36,074 bases of DNA from Amphritea sp. 1_MG-2023 (GTDB lineage Bacteria > Pseudomonadota > Gammaproteobacteria > Pseudomonadales > Balneatricaceae): contig NZ_JAUOQE010000038.1 of NCBI RefSeq assembly GCF_030547545.1, positions 1 through 36,074 on the forward strand, in the 5' to 3' direction. Made by a program: the position numbers and the translations under genes. Each line of letters opens with the position of its first letter. Positions within the stretch are counted from its first letter, which is position 1. The notes under the pieces were generated by a model. The model had not been told where the DNA came from and did no database searches. It saw only the letters and a list, made by a program, of their open reading frames with translations. Positions 1 through 9,333 of this stretch are shown one piece after another.

Positions 1-3000
1 GGCACCCCAGATGACGACACCCCGAGCTTCAGTGTCGATAGCGTTAGCATCAGTGAAGGGGGCTTAATGACCTTCACCGTGAGCCGCAGCGGCGATGCCG
101 AAGCGGATCAAAGTGTTAACTTCGCAACCAGCATTGCAACGGGCGATAGCGCCGAAGTGGATGACTTCACGGCCAACAGCGGCACCTTGACCTTTGTGGC
201 GGGCGAAACCAGCAAAACCTTCACCGTGCAGACCAATCAGGATGACGCGTACGAAGGCGGCGAGACCTTCACCGTGGCCTTGGACAGCCCGACCGGCGGC
301 GCAGTGATCAGTGCCACCGCAGGCACCGGTACCGGCACCATCTTGGATGATGATGAAGCTCCTAATATTGTACTGCCGGCAGCCGTGTCTGTGTCCGAAG
401 AGGGCTTAGCCGGAGGCTTAGTTGATAATACTGGTGATCCAGAGGATACGACTGATTCGGCAACGGTCACAGGCACGCTTTACTTCACGGATACTGATAG
501 CTCGGTGTTTGATATATCGCTGACGGGGCCATTGACCTCGGTCAGTAGTGGTGATGTGCCTGTTGACTCTTGGATGTGGGATGCGGCTAGCAGTACATTG
601 ACTGGTAGTACGTCCACTGGTTTGGATGTGATGACTATCGAACTGAGCAGTGTGACTAGCGATGTCGCCGGACATAGTGTTGATTACAGCGTAACGCTGC
701 TGGCACCTGTCGATCACCCCGTTAACAACACTGAAGATATAATGAATCTGCAGTTTGGTGTGACCGTATCTGATGGAGCGAATAGTACAGACAGTGTTCT
801 GTCGGTCAATATTGAGGATGATAGACCTGTCAGTGGTGATTTGGCTAGTACGCTTGAAGTACCGCTTGCTTCATCCAACGTGATGCTGATATTGGATTTC
901 TCCGGCAGTATGAGTGGTGATAACCTTACCGATATGAAAGCGGCGGTTATCAGTATGCTGGATTCATACGATGCGTCAGGTTACACCGCTGTGCAGATTG
1001 TTAATTTCAGCACTAGTGCCAGTGTAGTCGGCGATGGTGGTTGGATCAGCGTCGCAGATGCGAAAGATTATATTAATAATTTAACCAATGCTGATATGGG
1101 CGGTTGGACAAATTATGATGAGGCATTGGCTGCAGCTGAAACCGCATTTAGCGAAACGACTGGCTATATTTCGGGTGGCAAGAATATTTCTTATTTCTTG
1201 TCTGATGGTGAGCCAACGAGTGGTGACGACACGACCGGTATCGATGCAACAGAGCAGGCCGCGTGGGAAACTTTCGTAACTGATAATAACATCGACTCTA
1301 TCGCCGTTGGTTTTGGCGGAGCTGAAGTCACGGACCTTGAACCTATCTCTTACAATGGTATCGATGGGACAGAGCGCGATGCGATTGATGCCACGGATGC
1401 AGGCAGTTCTCTCGTCGATGAATTACTGGCGACGGTTCCTGTTGCTTCATCGGGTAACTTATTCGGTACGCTATCAGACGGTGGCTTCGGTGCCGACGGC
1501 AATGGCCAAATACGTACAGTTACTATTGATTCCGTTACCTATAGTTACGACGCAGAGACTGGATTGATTACTAATACGGCTAATAGCGATGTGATTAGTG
1601 GGAATTCATTAACGATCAGCACTGCTCAAGGGGGAGAGCTGACCCTTAATATGTCTACGGGCAGTTATGAATATGTTACGGATGCGGTATTCACATCAGA
1701 CTATGAAGAAGTAATCGGTTTTACTATTCAAGATACCGATGGAGATGTCAGTAGCGGTGTTGTTACGCTTGATATCATGCGTGAAACTCGACCTGTGCCA
1801 ACGCTCAATGCCAATACAGATGACGTTTTTGAAGCGGATATGGCGAGCGGCACCAATAGTGATGGTTCGGGTGAAATCGCAACGGGTAATATTCTGGCTG
1901 ACGACACCATTCCTTCGGGTATCTCGCTAAGTAATGTCACCATCGATGGCGGTACAACCGTGGTCAATGGCAATGAGATTACCGTAACCACAGCCGATGG
2001 TAATACGTTAGTCGTCGATAGTGCGACCGGCGATTATACCTACACCTTGGTTAATGCTGTTGATCATGCAGAATATACCGCGACCGGTAATACTATTACG
2101 TTGGCTAGCGATACTTTCTCTGGTTCAGTCGATGACTGGGGCGGCACTAATGCGGTTGAGAGCGGTAACCGTTTATTGATCGACGGTAGTAATGATACTG
2201 CCACTAAACTGTTTGATTTTGGTAGTGCATATGCCAATCAAACGGTCACCGTTGCGTTTGATTTTGAAGCAAGCAGCAACTGGGATGGGGGGAATGATAA
2301 CTTTGTCGTAACGGTTAACGGTACTGAGGTTATTAATGATACCTCCGAGGGCGGCTCAGAGGCTTACTCTTTTGATATCACCTTAGATGATCAAGGACAG
2401 GCTGACTTCGAACTGTTGAACAGCAGTAGTAGAAACAATGAAGACGCTTATATCGATAACTTTACCATTACAGGGCCTGAATTCACTGCCACGCTTTCCG
2501 ATACGGTGGTTGATAGCTTTACCTATGAAGTAAGCGATTTGGGCGGTGCTACTTACAGCTCGACGTTAGATATCACGGTTCATGATGACACACCTGTTGT
2601 GAATAATCATACGCTCGATATTTCTGTCAATGTCCCTGAATCCTTAATTAGTAATGTGCTCTTGATTTTGGATTTCTCTGGCAGCATGAGGGGCACCAAT
2701 CTCACCGATATGCAAGCCGCGATCATTACTATGCTGGATGCTTATGCGGAAGCGGGTGATACAGCGGTTCAAATCGTTAACTTTAGCTCGAGTGCTAGCA
2801 TTGCTTCAGATAGTGGCTGGGTGAGTGTTGATGATGCTAAAGCATATGTTAATGCTCTAACAGATGCGGATATGGGCGGTTATACTAACTACGATGCGGC
2901 CTTGGCGACAGCTCAAACGGCTTTTGCTGAAACGACTGGGTATCTTACCGGCGGTAAGAATGTTTCTTATTTCTTGTCTGATGGCGAGCCGACCAGTGGT

Positions 3001-4002
3001 GACGGTACAACCGGTATTGATACGACAGAAGAGGCTGAATGGGAAGCCTTTGTAACAGCCAATCAGATCGATTCATATGCGGTTGGCTTTGGCGGCGCGG
3101 CGGTGACTGATCTTGAACCCATTGCTTATAATGGTATCGATGCCACTGAGCGAGATGCAATTGATGCCACGGCGGCGGGCGCTTCGCTTACCGATGAATT
3201 ACTGGCGACAGTCGATTCGGCTGAAGGCACCTTGTTTGCGAGTGGTATTAATAACGCTGGCATTTTGTTTGGTGCCGATGGTGGTCATATCTTCGAGCTC
3301 ACGTATGACGGAGTGACTTATAGTTATGATGCTGAAAACCCTGTACAAACGATTGCCTTGTCTGAAGGGAGTATGGATCTCGACTTCACAACCGGTAACT
3401 TCACCTATACATCGAGTGTGCACAACAATGTTGATTTAACGGAAACCTTTATTATCAGTGTCACGGATGACGATGGTGATCAAACCTTAGATCAGCCGTT
3501 AACCATGCTTATCGAGAAATATCAAACCACAGCGTCCGCTGGAGATGATCGTTTACTGGGTACAACGGGTGATGACATCCTCGACGGTCTTGAAGGTAAT
3601 GATATCCTGATTGGCGGTGAAGGCGATGACTGGCTGATGGGTAGTGCCGGTGCCGATACATTTGAATGGCGTGGTGGAGATGAAGGAACCATCGATGTTC
3701 CTGCTAGCGATCATATTCAAGACTTCACCGTTGCGGAGGATAAGATTGACTTGTCGGGCCTGCTTGATTCCTTAGGTTTGACATCCACGGGTGTTGTTGA
3801 GTCCTACCTGAGCCTTACCGAAAACAGCGCGAGTGAAACAGTGCTTAATGTGAAGGAGAGTGAGGCGGGGGATGTTGTTCAGGAGATTGTGCTTGATAAT
3901 GTCAGTCTTGATAGCCTAAAAACAGACCTAAGCCTTGATTTATCGGCCACAAATAATGACCTTCTGACTCAACTGATAGATCAATCTAAATTGATCGTTT
4001 GA
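1..4002 (+). CDS. Giant RTX adhesin, 3' part (LapA-like, tandem VWA domains), 5' truncated by window
   Basis: This is the C-terminal part of a large secreted or surface-held adhesin that probably mediates attachment or biofilm formation. The frame is open from base 1, so the gene begins upstream; the ATG at 67 is internal. In order I see: a Calx-beta type repeat (about 1-350); a cadherin/VCBS-like stretch; a first VWA domain (about 877-1437) with MIDAS motif DFSGS; another VCBS-like stretch, with a jelly-roll-like insert at about 2100-2480; a second VWA domain (about 2653-3213), also with DFSGS; RTX nonapeptides of GDD/GGEGDD type (about 3541-3672); and an Asp/Leu-rich C-terminal type I secretion signal. 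Low cysteine, acidic composition and the neighbouring exporter genes fit a type I substrate. Any N-terminal retention module, as in LapA, lies outside the window. The adhesin class is clear; the ligand is unknown. Confidence 0.9.
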   Translation, partial: GTPDDDTPSFSVDSVSISEGGLMTFTVSRSGDAEADQSVNFATSIATGDSAEVDDFTANSGTLTFVAGETSKTFTVQTNQDDAYEGGETFTVALDSPTGGAVISATAGTGTGTILDDDEAPNIVLPAAVSVSEEGLAGGLVDNTGDPEDTTDSATVTGTLYFTDTDSSVFDISLTGPLTSVSSGDVPVDSWMWDAASSTLTGSTSTGLDVMTIELSSVTSDVAGHSVDYSVTLLAPVDHPVNNTEDIMNLQFGVTVSDGANSTDSVLSVNIEDDRPVSGDLASTLEVPLASSNVMLILDFSGSMSGDNLTDMKAAVISMLDSYDASGYTAVQIVNFSTSASVVGDGGWISVADAKDYINNLTNADMGGWTNYDEALAAAETAFSETTGYISGGKNISYFLSDGEPTSGDDTTGIDATEQAAWETFVTDNNIDSIAVGFGGAEVTDLEPISYNGIDGTERDAIDATDAGSSLVDELLATVPVASSGNLFGTLSDGGFGADGNGQIRTVTIDSVTYSYDAETGLITNTANSDVISGNSLTISTAQGGELTLNMSTGSYEYVTDAVFTSDYEEVIGFTIQDTDGDVSSGVVTLDIMRETRPVPTLNANTDDVFEADMASGTNSDGSGEIATGNILADDTIPSGISLSNVTIDGGTTVVNGNEITVTTADGNTLVVDSATGDYTYTLVNAVDHAEYTATGNTITLASDTFSGSVDDWGGTNAVESGNRLLIDGSNDTATKLFDFGSAYANQTVTVAFDFEASSNWDGGNDNFVVTVNGTEVINDTSEGGSEAYSFDITLDDQGQADFELLNSSSRNNEDAYIDNFTITGPEFTATLSDTVVDSFTYEVSDLGGATYSSTLDITVHDDTPVVNNHTLDISVNVPESLISNVLLILDFSGSMRGTNLTDMQAAIITMLDAYAEAGDTAVQIVNFSSSASIASDSGWVSVDDAKAYVNALTDADMGGYTNYDAALATAQTAFAETTGYLTGGKNVSYFLSDGEPTSGDGTTGIDTTEEAEWEAFVTANQIDSYAVGFGGAAVTDLEPIAYNGIDATERDAIDATAAGASLTDELLATVDSAEGTLFASGINNAGILFGADGGHIFELTYDGVTYSYDAENPVQTIALSEGSMDLDFTTGNFTYTSSVHNNVDLTETFIISVTDDDGDQTLDQPLTMLIEKYQTTASAGDDRLLGTTGDDILDGLEGNDILIGGEGDDWLMGSAGADTFEWRGGDEGTIDVPASDHIQDFTVAEDKIDLSGLLDSLGLTSTGVVESYLSLTENSASETVLNVKESEAGDVVQEIVLDNVSLDSLKTDLSLDLSATNNDLLTQLIDQSKLIV

Positions 4003-4008
4003 TTGTTA

Positions 4009-4042
4009 ATGGGCGGCTTTTTGCGAAGCTGCCCATTTTTTT
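4009..4042 (+). terminator. Rho-independent terminator after the adhesin gene
   Basis: An 11-bp stem (ATGGGCGGCTT pairing with AAGCTGCCCAT, one G-U wobble) closes a 6-base loop and is followed by a run of seven T. It begins 7 bases after the adhesin stop codon. It should separate the abundant adhesin transcript from the exporter genes, or reduce read-through into them. Confidence 0.88.
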
Positions 4043-4169
4043 GTTTATCAGTTAATATCGAACATCTGTTTGATATCGTATAGATGGAAATTCCTGAGCT
4101 TTCGATTTGATTCGGTTTGATAAATATCGAGTTTAGGTTGATAGTATTCCGAAGAGGCAGAACAAAATA

Positions 4170-6350
4170 GTGGAACAATCACAGTCAGATTGGGTGTTTG
4201 GTACGAGTCGCGAGCAGTTTGTCGATCCGTTGCTAGATGCTCTGGTTATTTTGAGTAAGTACTATGGCGCGCCAGCGTCTGAAGATTCTTTGAGTAGTGG
4301 TTTGCCACTGGTTGATAATCGACTGACGCTGGCTTTGTTCCCTCGTGCGGCGGAACGTGCTGGCTTATCGGCTCGTTTAGCCGATCAGTCTTTAGATCAG
4401 ATACATGAACTTCTGTTACCGTGTGTCTTGCTGTTAGAAAATCACGGTAGCTGTATTTTAATGTCTATCGATCATCAGTCTGGCAGTGCGCGTATATTGC
4501 AGTCTGAAAGTGGCGGTGGAGAGATCGAGGTTTCACTCGAAGCGCTGAATAAAATATATTCTGGCCATTTATTTTATATACGTAAGAAGTATCGTTTTGA
4601 TCAGCGTAGCCCTGATGTCTTGGATACTCAGGAAGGTCATTGGTTTTGGGCGACCTTTCGCAATGCGACACCTATCTATAGAGACGTCATTGTTGCCTCT
4701 GTACTGATTAACTTATTTGCCGTTGCTTCACCGCTGTTTGTCATGAATGTCTATGATCGGATTGTGCCAAACCTTGCGTTTGATTCACTCTGGGTCTTGG
4801 CAATTGGTGTTGCGGTGGTATTTATTTTTGATTTTATACTCAAGCATCTACGCTCTTATTTTATTGATGTCGCGGGTAAAAAGCTTGATTTGCAACTGTC
4901 AGCTAAAATCTTTGCCCGAGTAATGGGGATCCGATTAGAAGCACGGCCGTTATCGGTGGGCGCTTTTGCGAATAATTTGCAATCATTCGAAATGATTCGA
5001 GAATTTATTACCTCGGCGACATTGGGCGCCTTGATTGATCTTCCTTTTGCGTTGATATTCCTCTTAGTGATTTGGGCTGTTGGCGGCCCGTTAGTGCTTG
5101 TGCCGCTCACGGTTATGATTATTTTAGTGGGTTATAGTCTCTATATTCAGAAGCCTTTGGCGAGGCAGATTGAATTAACATCGAAAATAGCAGCACAAAA
5201 ACAAGCAACACTTGTGGAAGGCTTAACGGGTATTGAAGCGGTCAAAATTAATGGTGCTCAGAGTCAGTATCAGGAGGTTTGGGAACAAGCGGTTAGCAAG
5301 ATGGGGCAGCATGATATTCAAACCCGTAAGCTGGCGAATGGCGCGTCGACATTATCTGGTTTCTTGCAACAAATGATGACCGTAGGAACGGTTGTGGTTG
5401 GCGTCTATTTAGTCGCCGCGGGTGAGTTGAGTATGGGCGGTATCATTGCCGCGGTGATGTTAGGTGGACGAGCGGTACAACCTTTGGCTCAGCTATCGTT
5501 GTTGGCAACGCGCTTTAATCAGGCGAAAGCGTCAATGAGCCTGATCAATCAGGTGATGGAGATGCCGGTTGAAGAGGAGGAGGGGAAAAGCTACGTCAGC
5601 CGATCTAAATTACAGGGTAAAATCGAGTTTGATAAAGTTTGTTTTTCCTATCCAGGGCAGCAAAATTATGCCCTTCAGGATGTGAGTTTCACAATACAGC
5701 CGGGCGAGCGAGTTGCTCTGATTGGTGGTATTGGTGCCGGTAAAAGCTCGTTGGAAAAACTGATTTTAGGCTTATATCAGTGTACTAAGGGTGATGTACG
5801 CATTGATGGCGTGAATATAGCACAGCTTCACCCTGCCGATCTGCGTCGTAATGTCGGTGCAATTATGCAGGAGAACCACCTATTCTTTGGCAGTATTCGC
5901 GATAATATTGTCATGGGGGCTCGCTTTACCAGTGATGAAAATTTGTTGCGTGCCGCGCAGTGGGGTGGTGTAACCGCTTTTACCAACCACGACCCAGAAG
6001 GTCTAGAACGACAAGTCGGTGAAGGGGGGCGGCAGTTGTCGGGCGGCCAACGTCAAGCGGTTGCTGCCGCTAGAGCGATCGTGATGGATCCACCCATTAT
6101 GTTATTGGATGAGCCGAGTAGCCATCTCGATCGTAAGTCTGAAGTGAAGCTGATGAATCAATTGAAGGCCTTGGATCGCAGCAAAACAATCATATTGAGT
6201 ACACATAAATCGAGTCTTTTGGATGTTGTTGATCGTATTATTGTGCTTGAAAATGGTCGACTCATTGCGGATGGGCCTAAGGCGGAAGTGATTAACTGGT
6301 TACGTGAAGGGGTAAATAAGCAGCAAGCCAAACAGGAGGCACACTCCTGA
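4170..6350 (+). CDS. Type I secretion ABC transporter (LapB/LssB family) with degenerate C39-like domain
   Basis: Inner-membrane ATPase/permease that would power export of the upstream RTX adhesin. At 726 residues it is normal for the family. Residues 1-150 form a C39-like domain, but the region where a peptidase Cys is expected reads DPLLDALVILSKYYG, with no Cys. It is therefore probably a substrate-binding C39-like domain rather than a protease. Membrane segments lie at about 160-430. The ATPase domain has a Walker A motif GGIGAGKSS (about 519), signature LSGGQRQ (about 623), Walker B IMLLDEPSSHLD (about 643) and the H-loop His in STHKSS. The start is GTG, with GAGG 12 bases upstream and no better ATG nearby. 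The stop codon overlaps the next start (TGATG), which points to translational coupling with the adaptor gene. Confidence 0.93.
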   Translation: MEQSQSDWVFGTSREQFVDPLLDALVILSKYYGAPASEDSLSSGLPLVDNRLTLALFPRAAERAGLSARLADQSLDQIHELLLPCVLLLENHGSCILMSIDHQSGSARILQSESGGGEIEVSLEALNKIYSGHLFYIRKKYRFDQRSPDVLDTQEGHWFWATFRNATPIYRDVIVASVLINLFAVASPLFVMNVYDRIVPNLAFDSLWVLAIGVAVVFIFDFILKHLRSYFIDVAGKKLDLQLSAKIFARVMGIRLEARPLSVGAFANNLQSFEMIREFITSATLGALIDLPFALIFLLVIWAVGGPLVLVPLTVMIILVGYSLYIQKPLARQIELTSKIAAQKQATLVEGLTGIEAVKINGAQSQYQEVWEQAVSKMGQHDIQTRKLANGASTLSGFLQQMMTVGTVVVGVYLVAAGELSMGGIIAAVMLGGRAVQPLAQLSLLATRFNQAKASMSLINQVMEMPVEEEEGKSYVSRSKLQGKIEFDKVCFSYPGQQNYALQDVSFTIQPGERVALIGGIGAGKSSLEKLILGLYQCTKGDVRIDGVNIAQLHPADLRRNVGAIMQENHLFFGSIRDNIVMGARFTSDENLLRAAQWGGVTAFTNHDPEGLERQVGEGGRQLSGGQRQAVAAARAIVMDPPIMLLDEPSSHLDRKSEVKLMNQLKALDRSKTIILSTHKSSLLDVVDRIIVLENGRLIADGPKAEVINWLREGVNKQQAKQEAHS

Positions 6351-6352
6351 TG
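6333..6352 (+). promoter_or_regulatory. Hairpin enclosing the ribosome binding site of the HlyD gene
   Basis: CAGGAG (6333-6338) and CTCCTG (6344-6349) form a perfect 6-bp stem with a 5-base loop, ending one base before the ATG at 6350. The 5' arm contains the AGGAG Shine-Dalgarno sequence. Ribosomes finishing the ABC transporter gene would melt the stem, so this could enforce coupled synthesis of transporter and adaptor. The structure is seen in the sequence; the role is inferred. Confidence 0.45.
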
Positions 6353-7825
6353 GGCGATTTTAAACGCGAGGAAACGTCACTATCCGCCGCTGAAGTAAAG
6401 GTAGAAGGTAATCCGGCCGCTGTTACTCAATCAAAATCAAGTGAACAGACCGTTGATGGTCAGCTACATGGTTTTATTGATAATGCAGCTGCGAGTGTGT
6501 TGCTCGATACCCCGAGAAGCTCTCGATTATTACTCTGGGCGGTTGTCTGCTTTGTTTTGATCGCGATTATTTGGGCGTATTTTGCCGAGTTGGACGAGAT
6601 CACTCGTGGCGAGGGTAGTGTGATTCCCTCGCAACAAATACAGGTAGTGCAATATCTTGAAGGGGGAATCCTTAAAGAGTTGTACGTTAGAGAGGGCGAT
6701 AAGGTTGAAGCAGGTCAGCCATTATTACGGGTAGATGAAACGCGTTTCTTATCCGATTTTCGCGGTCAAGCGCAAGAACAGGCCTACCTCGAAGTCTCAA
6801 TTGCTCGACATCGGGCCGAACTCGCGAGCATCATTATTAATGATGAAATTGCACAAGCTGATTGGCGTGAACAGGTTCAGATTAAGGCACAGCCTATCGC
6901 CCTCGGTACAGAATGGCAGGTCCGTAATCCAGAACTGCTTGAACGAGAGGAATCTCAACTTGAAGAGTATCTAAGAAATCTAAATAATCAGTTAGATATT
7001 ATCGGCCGACAGATTGAACAGGGTGATCAGGAAGCGAAAGAGCTCGAGTCTAAAATAAGTCATCTGTATCGTTCTTATCGCTTGGGGCTTCGTGAACTCA
7101 ATATGACCAAACCGTTAGCCGATGAAGGAGTGATTCCAGAGATCGAGTTGATTAAGCTAGAACGGGATATCAATCGTTATAAACAAGATCTCGAAGGTGC
7201 TAGACTGTTGCTACCTAAAGTCCAGCTTAGTATCGCGGAGTCAGTTGCGAAACGTCGAGAAATCGCGTTAAATGCCCGCAGTGAAAGCCAACAGAAGCTC
7301 AATCAAAGCTTAGCGGAGTTAAAGCAAAAAACAGAAGCGCAGGTTAATTTACGCGACCGAGTTGATCGTACGACGGTTGTGTCTCCGGTGCATGGTACAA
7401 TTAAAACGATTTCGGTGAATACCATTGGCGGTGTTATTCAGCCGGGGATGGATTTGATAGAAATTGTACCGACTGAAGATCATCTGCTGATTGAAGCCAA
7501 GATCTCTCCTAAGGATATTGCTTTTCTTAGGCCAGGGTTAGAGGCTGTTGTTCGTTTAACGGCATACGACTTTTCCATTTATGGTGGATTAAAAGGAACA
7601 TTGGAACATATTAGTGCCGATACGATAGAAGATGAGAAGGGTAACCTTTATTATCTGATTAGAGTACGTACTGAAAATACAGATCTGGGGCGTGGCGTGA
7701 CATCGCTGCCCATCATTCCAGGCATGATGGCGACAGTTGACATTATGACAGGTAAAAAGAGTGTACTGGATTATCTGCTTAAGCCTATTTTTAAGGCTCA
7801 GCAGCAGGCATTGAGAGAACGATAA
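6350..7825 (+). CDS. Type I secretion periplasmic adaptor, HlyD/LapC family
   Basis: Membrane-fusion protein that bridges the ABC transporter and the outer-membrane channel during adhesin export. It is 491 residues long. After a cytoplasmic N-terminus comes one membrane segment at about 59-79 (LLLWAVVCFVLIAIIWAYFA). Next are a lipoyl-like half motif (EGGILKELYVREGDKVEAGQ, about 103-122), a long coiled-coil hairpin (about 125-340), the second lipoyl half with VVSPVHGTI, and a beta-barrel domain with the conserved ending RGVTSLPIIPGM and a VLDYLLKP tail. That tail is characteristic of HlyD-type rather than RND-type adaptors. It overlaps the upstream gene by one base and is followed after 35 bases by the channel gene. 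Confidence 0.93.
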   Translation: MGDFKREETSLSAAEVKVEGNPAAVTQSKSSEQTVDGQLHGFIDNAAASVLLDTPRSSRLLLWAVVCFVLIAIIWAYFAELDEITRGEGSVIPSQQIQVVQYLEGGILKELYVREGDKVEAGQPLLRVDETRFLSDFRGQAQEQAYLEVSIARHRAELASIIINDEIAQADWREQVQIKAQPIALGTEWQVRNPELLEREESQLEEYLRNLNNQLDIIGRQIEQGDQEAKELESKISHLYRSYRLGLRELNMTKPLADEGVIPEIELIKLERDINRYKQDLEGARLLLPKVQLSIAESVAKRREIALNARSESQQKLNQSLAELKQKTEAQVNLRDRVDRTTVVSPVHGTIKTISVNTIGGVIQPGMDLIEIVPTEDHLLIEAKISPKDIAFLRPGLEAVVRLTAYDFSIYGGLKGTLEHISADTIEDEKGNLYYLIRVRTENTDLGRGVTSLPIIPGMMATVDIMTGKKSVLDYLLKPIFKAQQQALRER

Positions 7826-7860
7826 CGCTTAAAGGGACTTTATCCGGGGGGAACGGTTCG

Positions 7861-9213
7861 ATGGGAAATATAAATAAAATAACGACAAGTGCTTTGGCCA
7901 TGGTGCTGTGGTCGAGTACAGCGACATCACAAACATTGGTAGAGGCAACATCCTTTGCTATTGGGAATTCGCCAGATGTTGCGATTATTAAAAACCAATA
8001 TCTAAGTCGTGTTGAGCAGATCGGGGTGTCTAGAGCGGGCTATAAGCCAAAAGTTGATCTGGCATTAGGCTGGGGTGGCGAATGGACCAATAACCCGACG
8101 ACCCGCGCGTCAACCGGCAGTGCCGACTTTGTTGATCTAGAGCGAGGCGAAGCCTCATTAACCATGAGTCAGCTGCTGTATGATGGTCTGCGAACTAAAA
8201 ATGATAATGATCGAACCACCGCGGAAGCGGAAGCGCATCGGTTTCTTCTTTGGGATGCGGCAGAAAATACCACGTTAGAAGTCGCTGATGTGTATATGGG
8301 CGTGATTCATGCACAAGAAGAAGCCACGTTAGCGGCGGCGAATCTTGAAGCCCATATCAATATATTGAATGGTATTCGTAAACGTTCAGAATACGGCCTG
8401 GGGTCTGCGTCAGATCTTTCTCAAGTAAAGGGTCGATTGAGTCGTGCACATACCAATTTTTTAGCCACTGAAAACAATGTGCTTGATGCTAAGGCTCGTT
8501 ATTACAAAGTTGTCGGCCAAGAAGCCCTAGGGTTGGTGAAACCTGAAGCCATTGATCAGAATATGCCAATCGCTTATGAACAAGCATTGGAGCGGGCAGG
8601 CAAAGTGCATCCGACCTTGTTGTCTGCTCAGCTGGATGTGGATGCCGCGGTGGCACAATTAAAAACGCGCGATTCTGATTTTCACCCAGATGTTCGTCTC
8701 GAACTCGGGGGCACATGGAATAATAATATCGATGGTGTGGTCGGTTATAATAATGATCTGACCGCGATGATTCGTATGCGTTATAACTTGTTTAATGGCG
8801 AAGCCGATTCTTATCGTAAAAAAGCCGCTTATTATCAGTTGATGGAAGCCAGTGCTATCCGTGATCGAGCACAACGCGAAGTCGCTGAAGGGATGAGTCT
8901 AGCGTGGAATGCTTATCAGTTGCTTGAGCGGCAGATGGAGTTTCTTGAATCTCATGTGATTGAAGCAGAGAAAACGCAAGATGCTTATCAGCAACAGTTT
9001 AGTCTCGGTCGGCGTACCCTTGTCGATCTACTCGATGCTGAAAATGAGCTTTTTGAAGCGCGTCGAGAGTTATTGGCAGCGGATAAAGATCGTATTCTCA
9101 CTCAGTTCCGAGTACTCAATGCGATGGGTGACTTGTTAACCGTACTCAATCTGAATCGGGAATCTGTTTTGACCGGTGAAGATAAGCTTGAAGTAGCGGC
9201 AATGAAGGACTAA
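7861..9213 (+). CDS. TolC-family outer membrane channel of the type I system (LapE-like)
   Basis: Outer-membrane efflux protein forming the exit duct for the adhesin. It is 450 residues long. The N-terminus has a signal peptide that probably ends near TATSQT (about residue 24). The body shows the two-fold repeated helical architecture of the family, with LSQLLYDG-like (SQLLYDGLRTKND) and RYNLFNGEADSYRK segments. Each matches the F/Y-(D/N)-G turn typical of TolC repeats. It lies 35 bases after the adaptor gene with GGGGGGAA-like purines upstream of the ATG, so it belongs to the same operon. It could also serve other exporters, but the position argues for a dedicated role. Confidence 0.92.
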   Translation: MGNINKITTSALAMVLWSSTATSQTLVEATSFAIGNSPDVAIIKNQYLSRVEQIGVSRAGYKPKVDLALGWGGEWTNNPTTRASTGSADFVDLERGEASLTMSQLLYDGLRTKNDNDRTTAEAEAHRFLLWDAAENTTLEVADVYMGVIHAQEEATLAAANLEAHINILNGIRKRSEYGLGSASDLSQVKGRLSRAHTNFLATENNVLDAKARYYKVVGQEALGLVKPEAIDQNMPIAYEQALERAGKVHPTLLSAQLDVDAAVAQLKTRDSDFHPDVRLELGGTWNNNIDGVVGYNNDLTAMIRMRYNLFNGEADSYRKKAAYYQLMEASAIRDRAQREVAEGMSLAWNAYQLLERQMEFLESHVIEAEKTQDAYQQQFSLGRRTLVDLLDAENELFEARRELLAADKDRILTQFRVLNAMGDLLTVLNLNRESVLTGEDKLEVAAMKD

Positions 9214-9261
9214 ACGGTTTCAGAGTCTGTTTACAGCGGTGGCTTGCGTAGCTGCCGCTGA

Positions 9262-9298
9262 TTTACAGGCTGATTGTTCAAGTATAATTCGCTATAAT
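9262..9298 (+). promoter_or_regulatory. Candidate promoter for ttcA
   Basis: TTTACA (9262-9267) is followed after 15 bases by TATAAT (9283-9288). A second TATAAT lies at 9293-9298 without a well-placed -35 box. The elements end about 36 bases before the ttcA ATG. The spacing is short for sigma-70, so the assignment is moderate. Confidence 0.4.
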
Positions 9299-9333
9299 CC
9301 CCGCCTTTTCCAACAGCCTCCCTGAATAGACAT

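Noticed and set aside
4170-4620. Active C39 peptidase domain in the ABC transporter
   Set aside because: The catalytic Cys is missing, and RTX substrates of this kind are not processed by a leader peptidase.
9235-9259. Hairpin AGCGGTGGCT/AGCTGCCGCT after the TolC-family gene, as a terminator
   Set aside because: The stem is good with two wobbles, but the T-run is absent (ATTTAC follows). It may end the transcript by another route, so I did not call it as a terminator.
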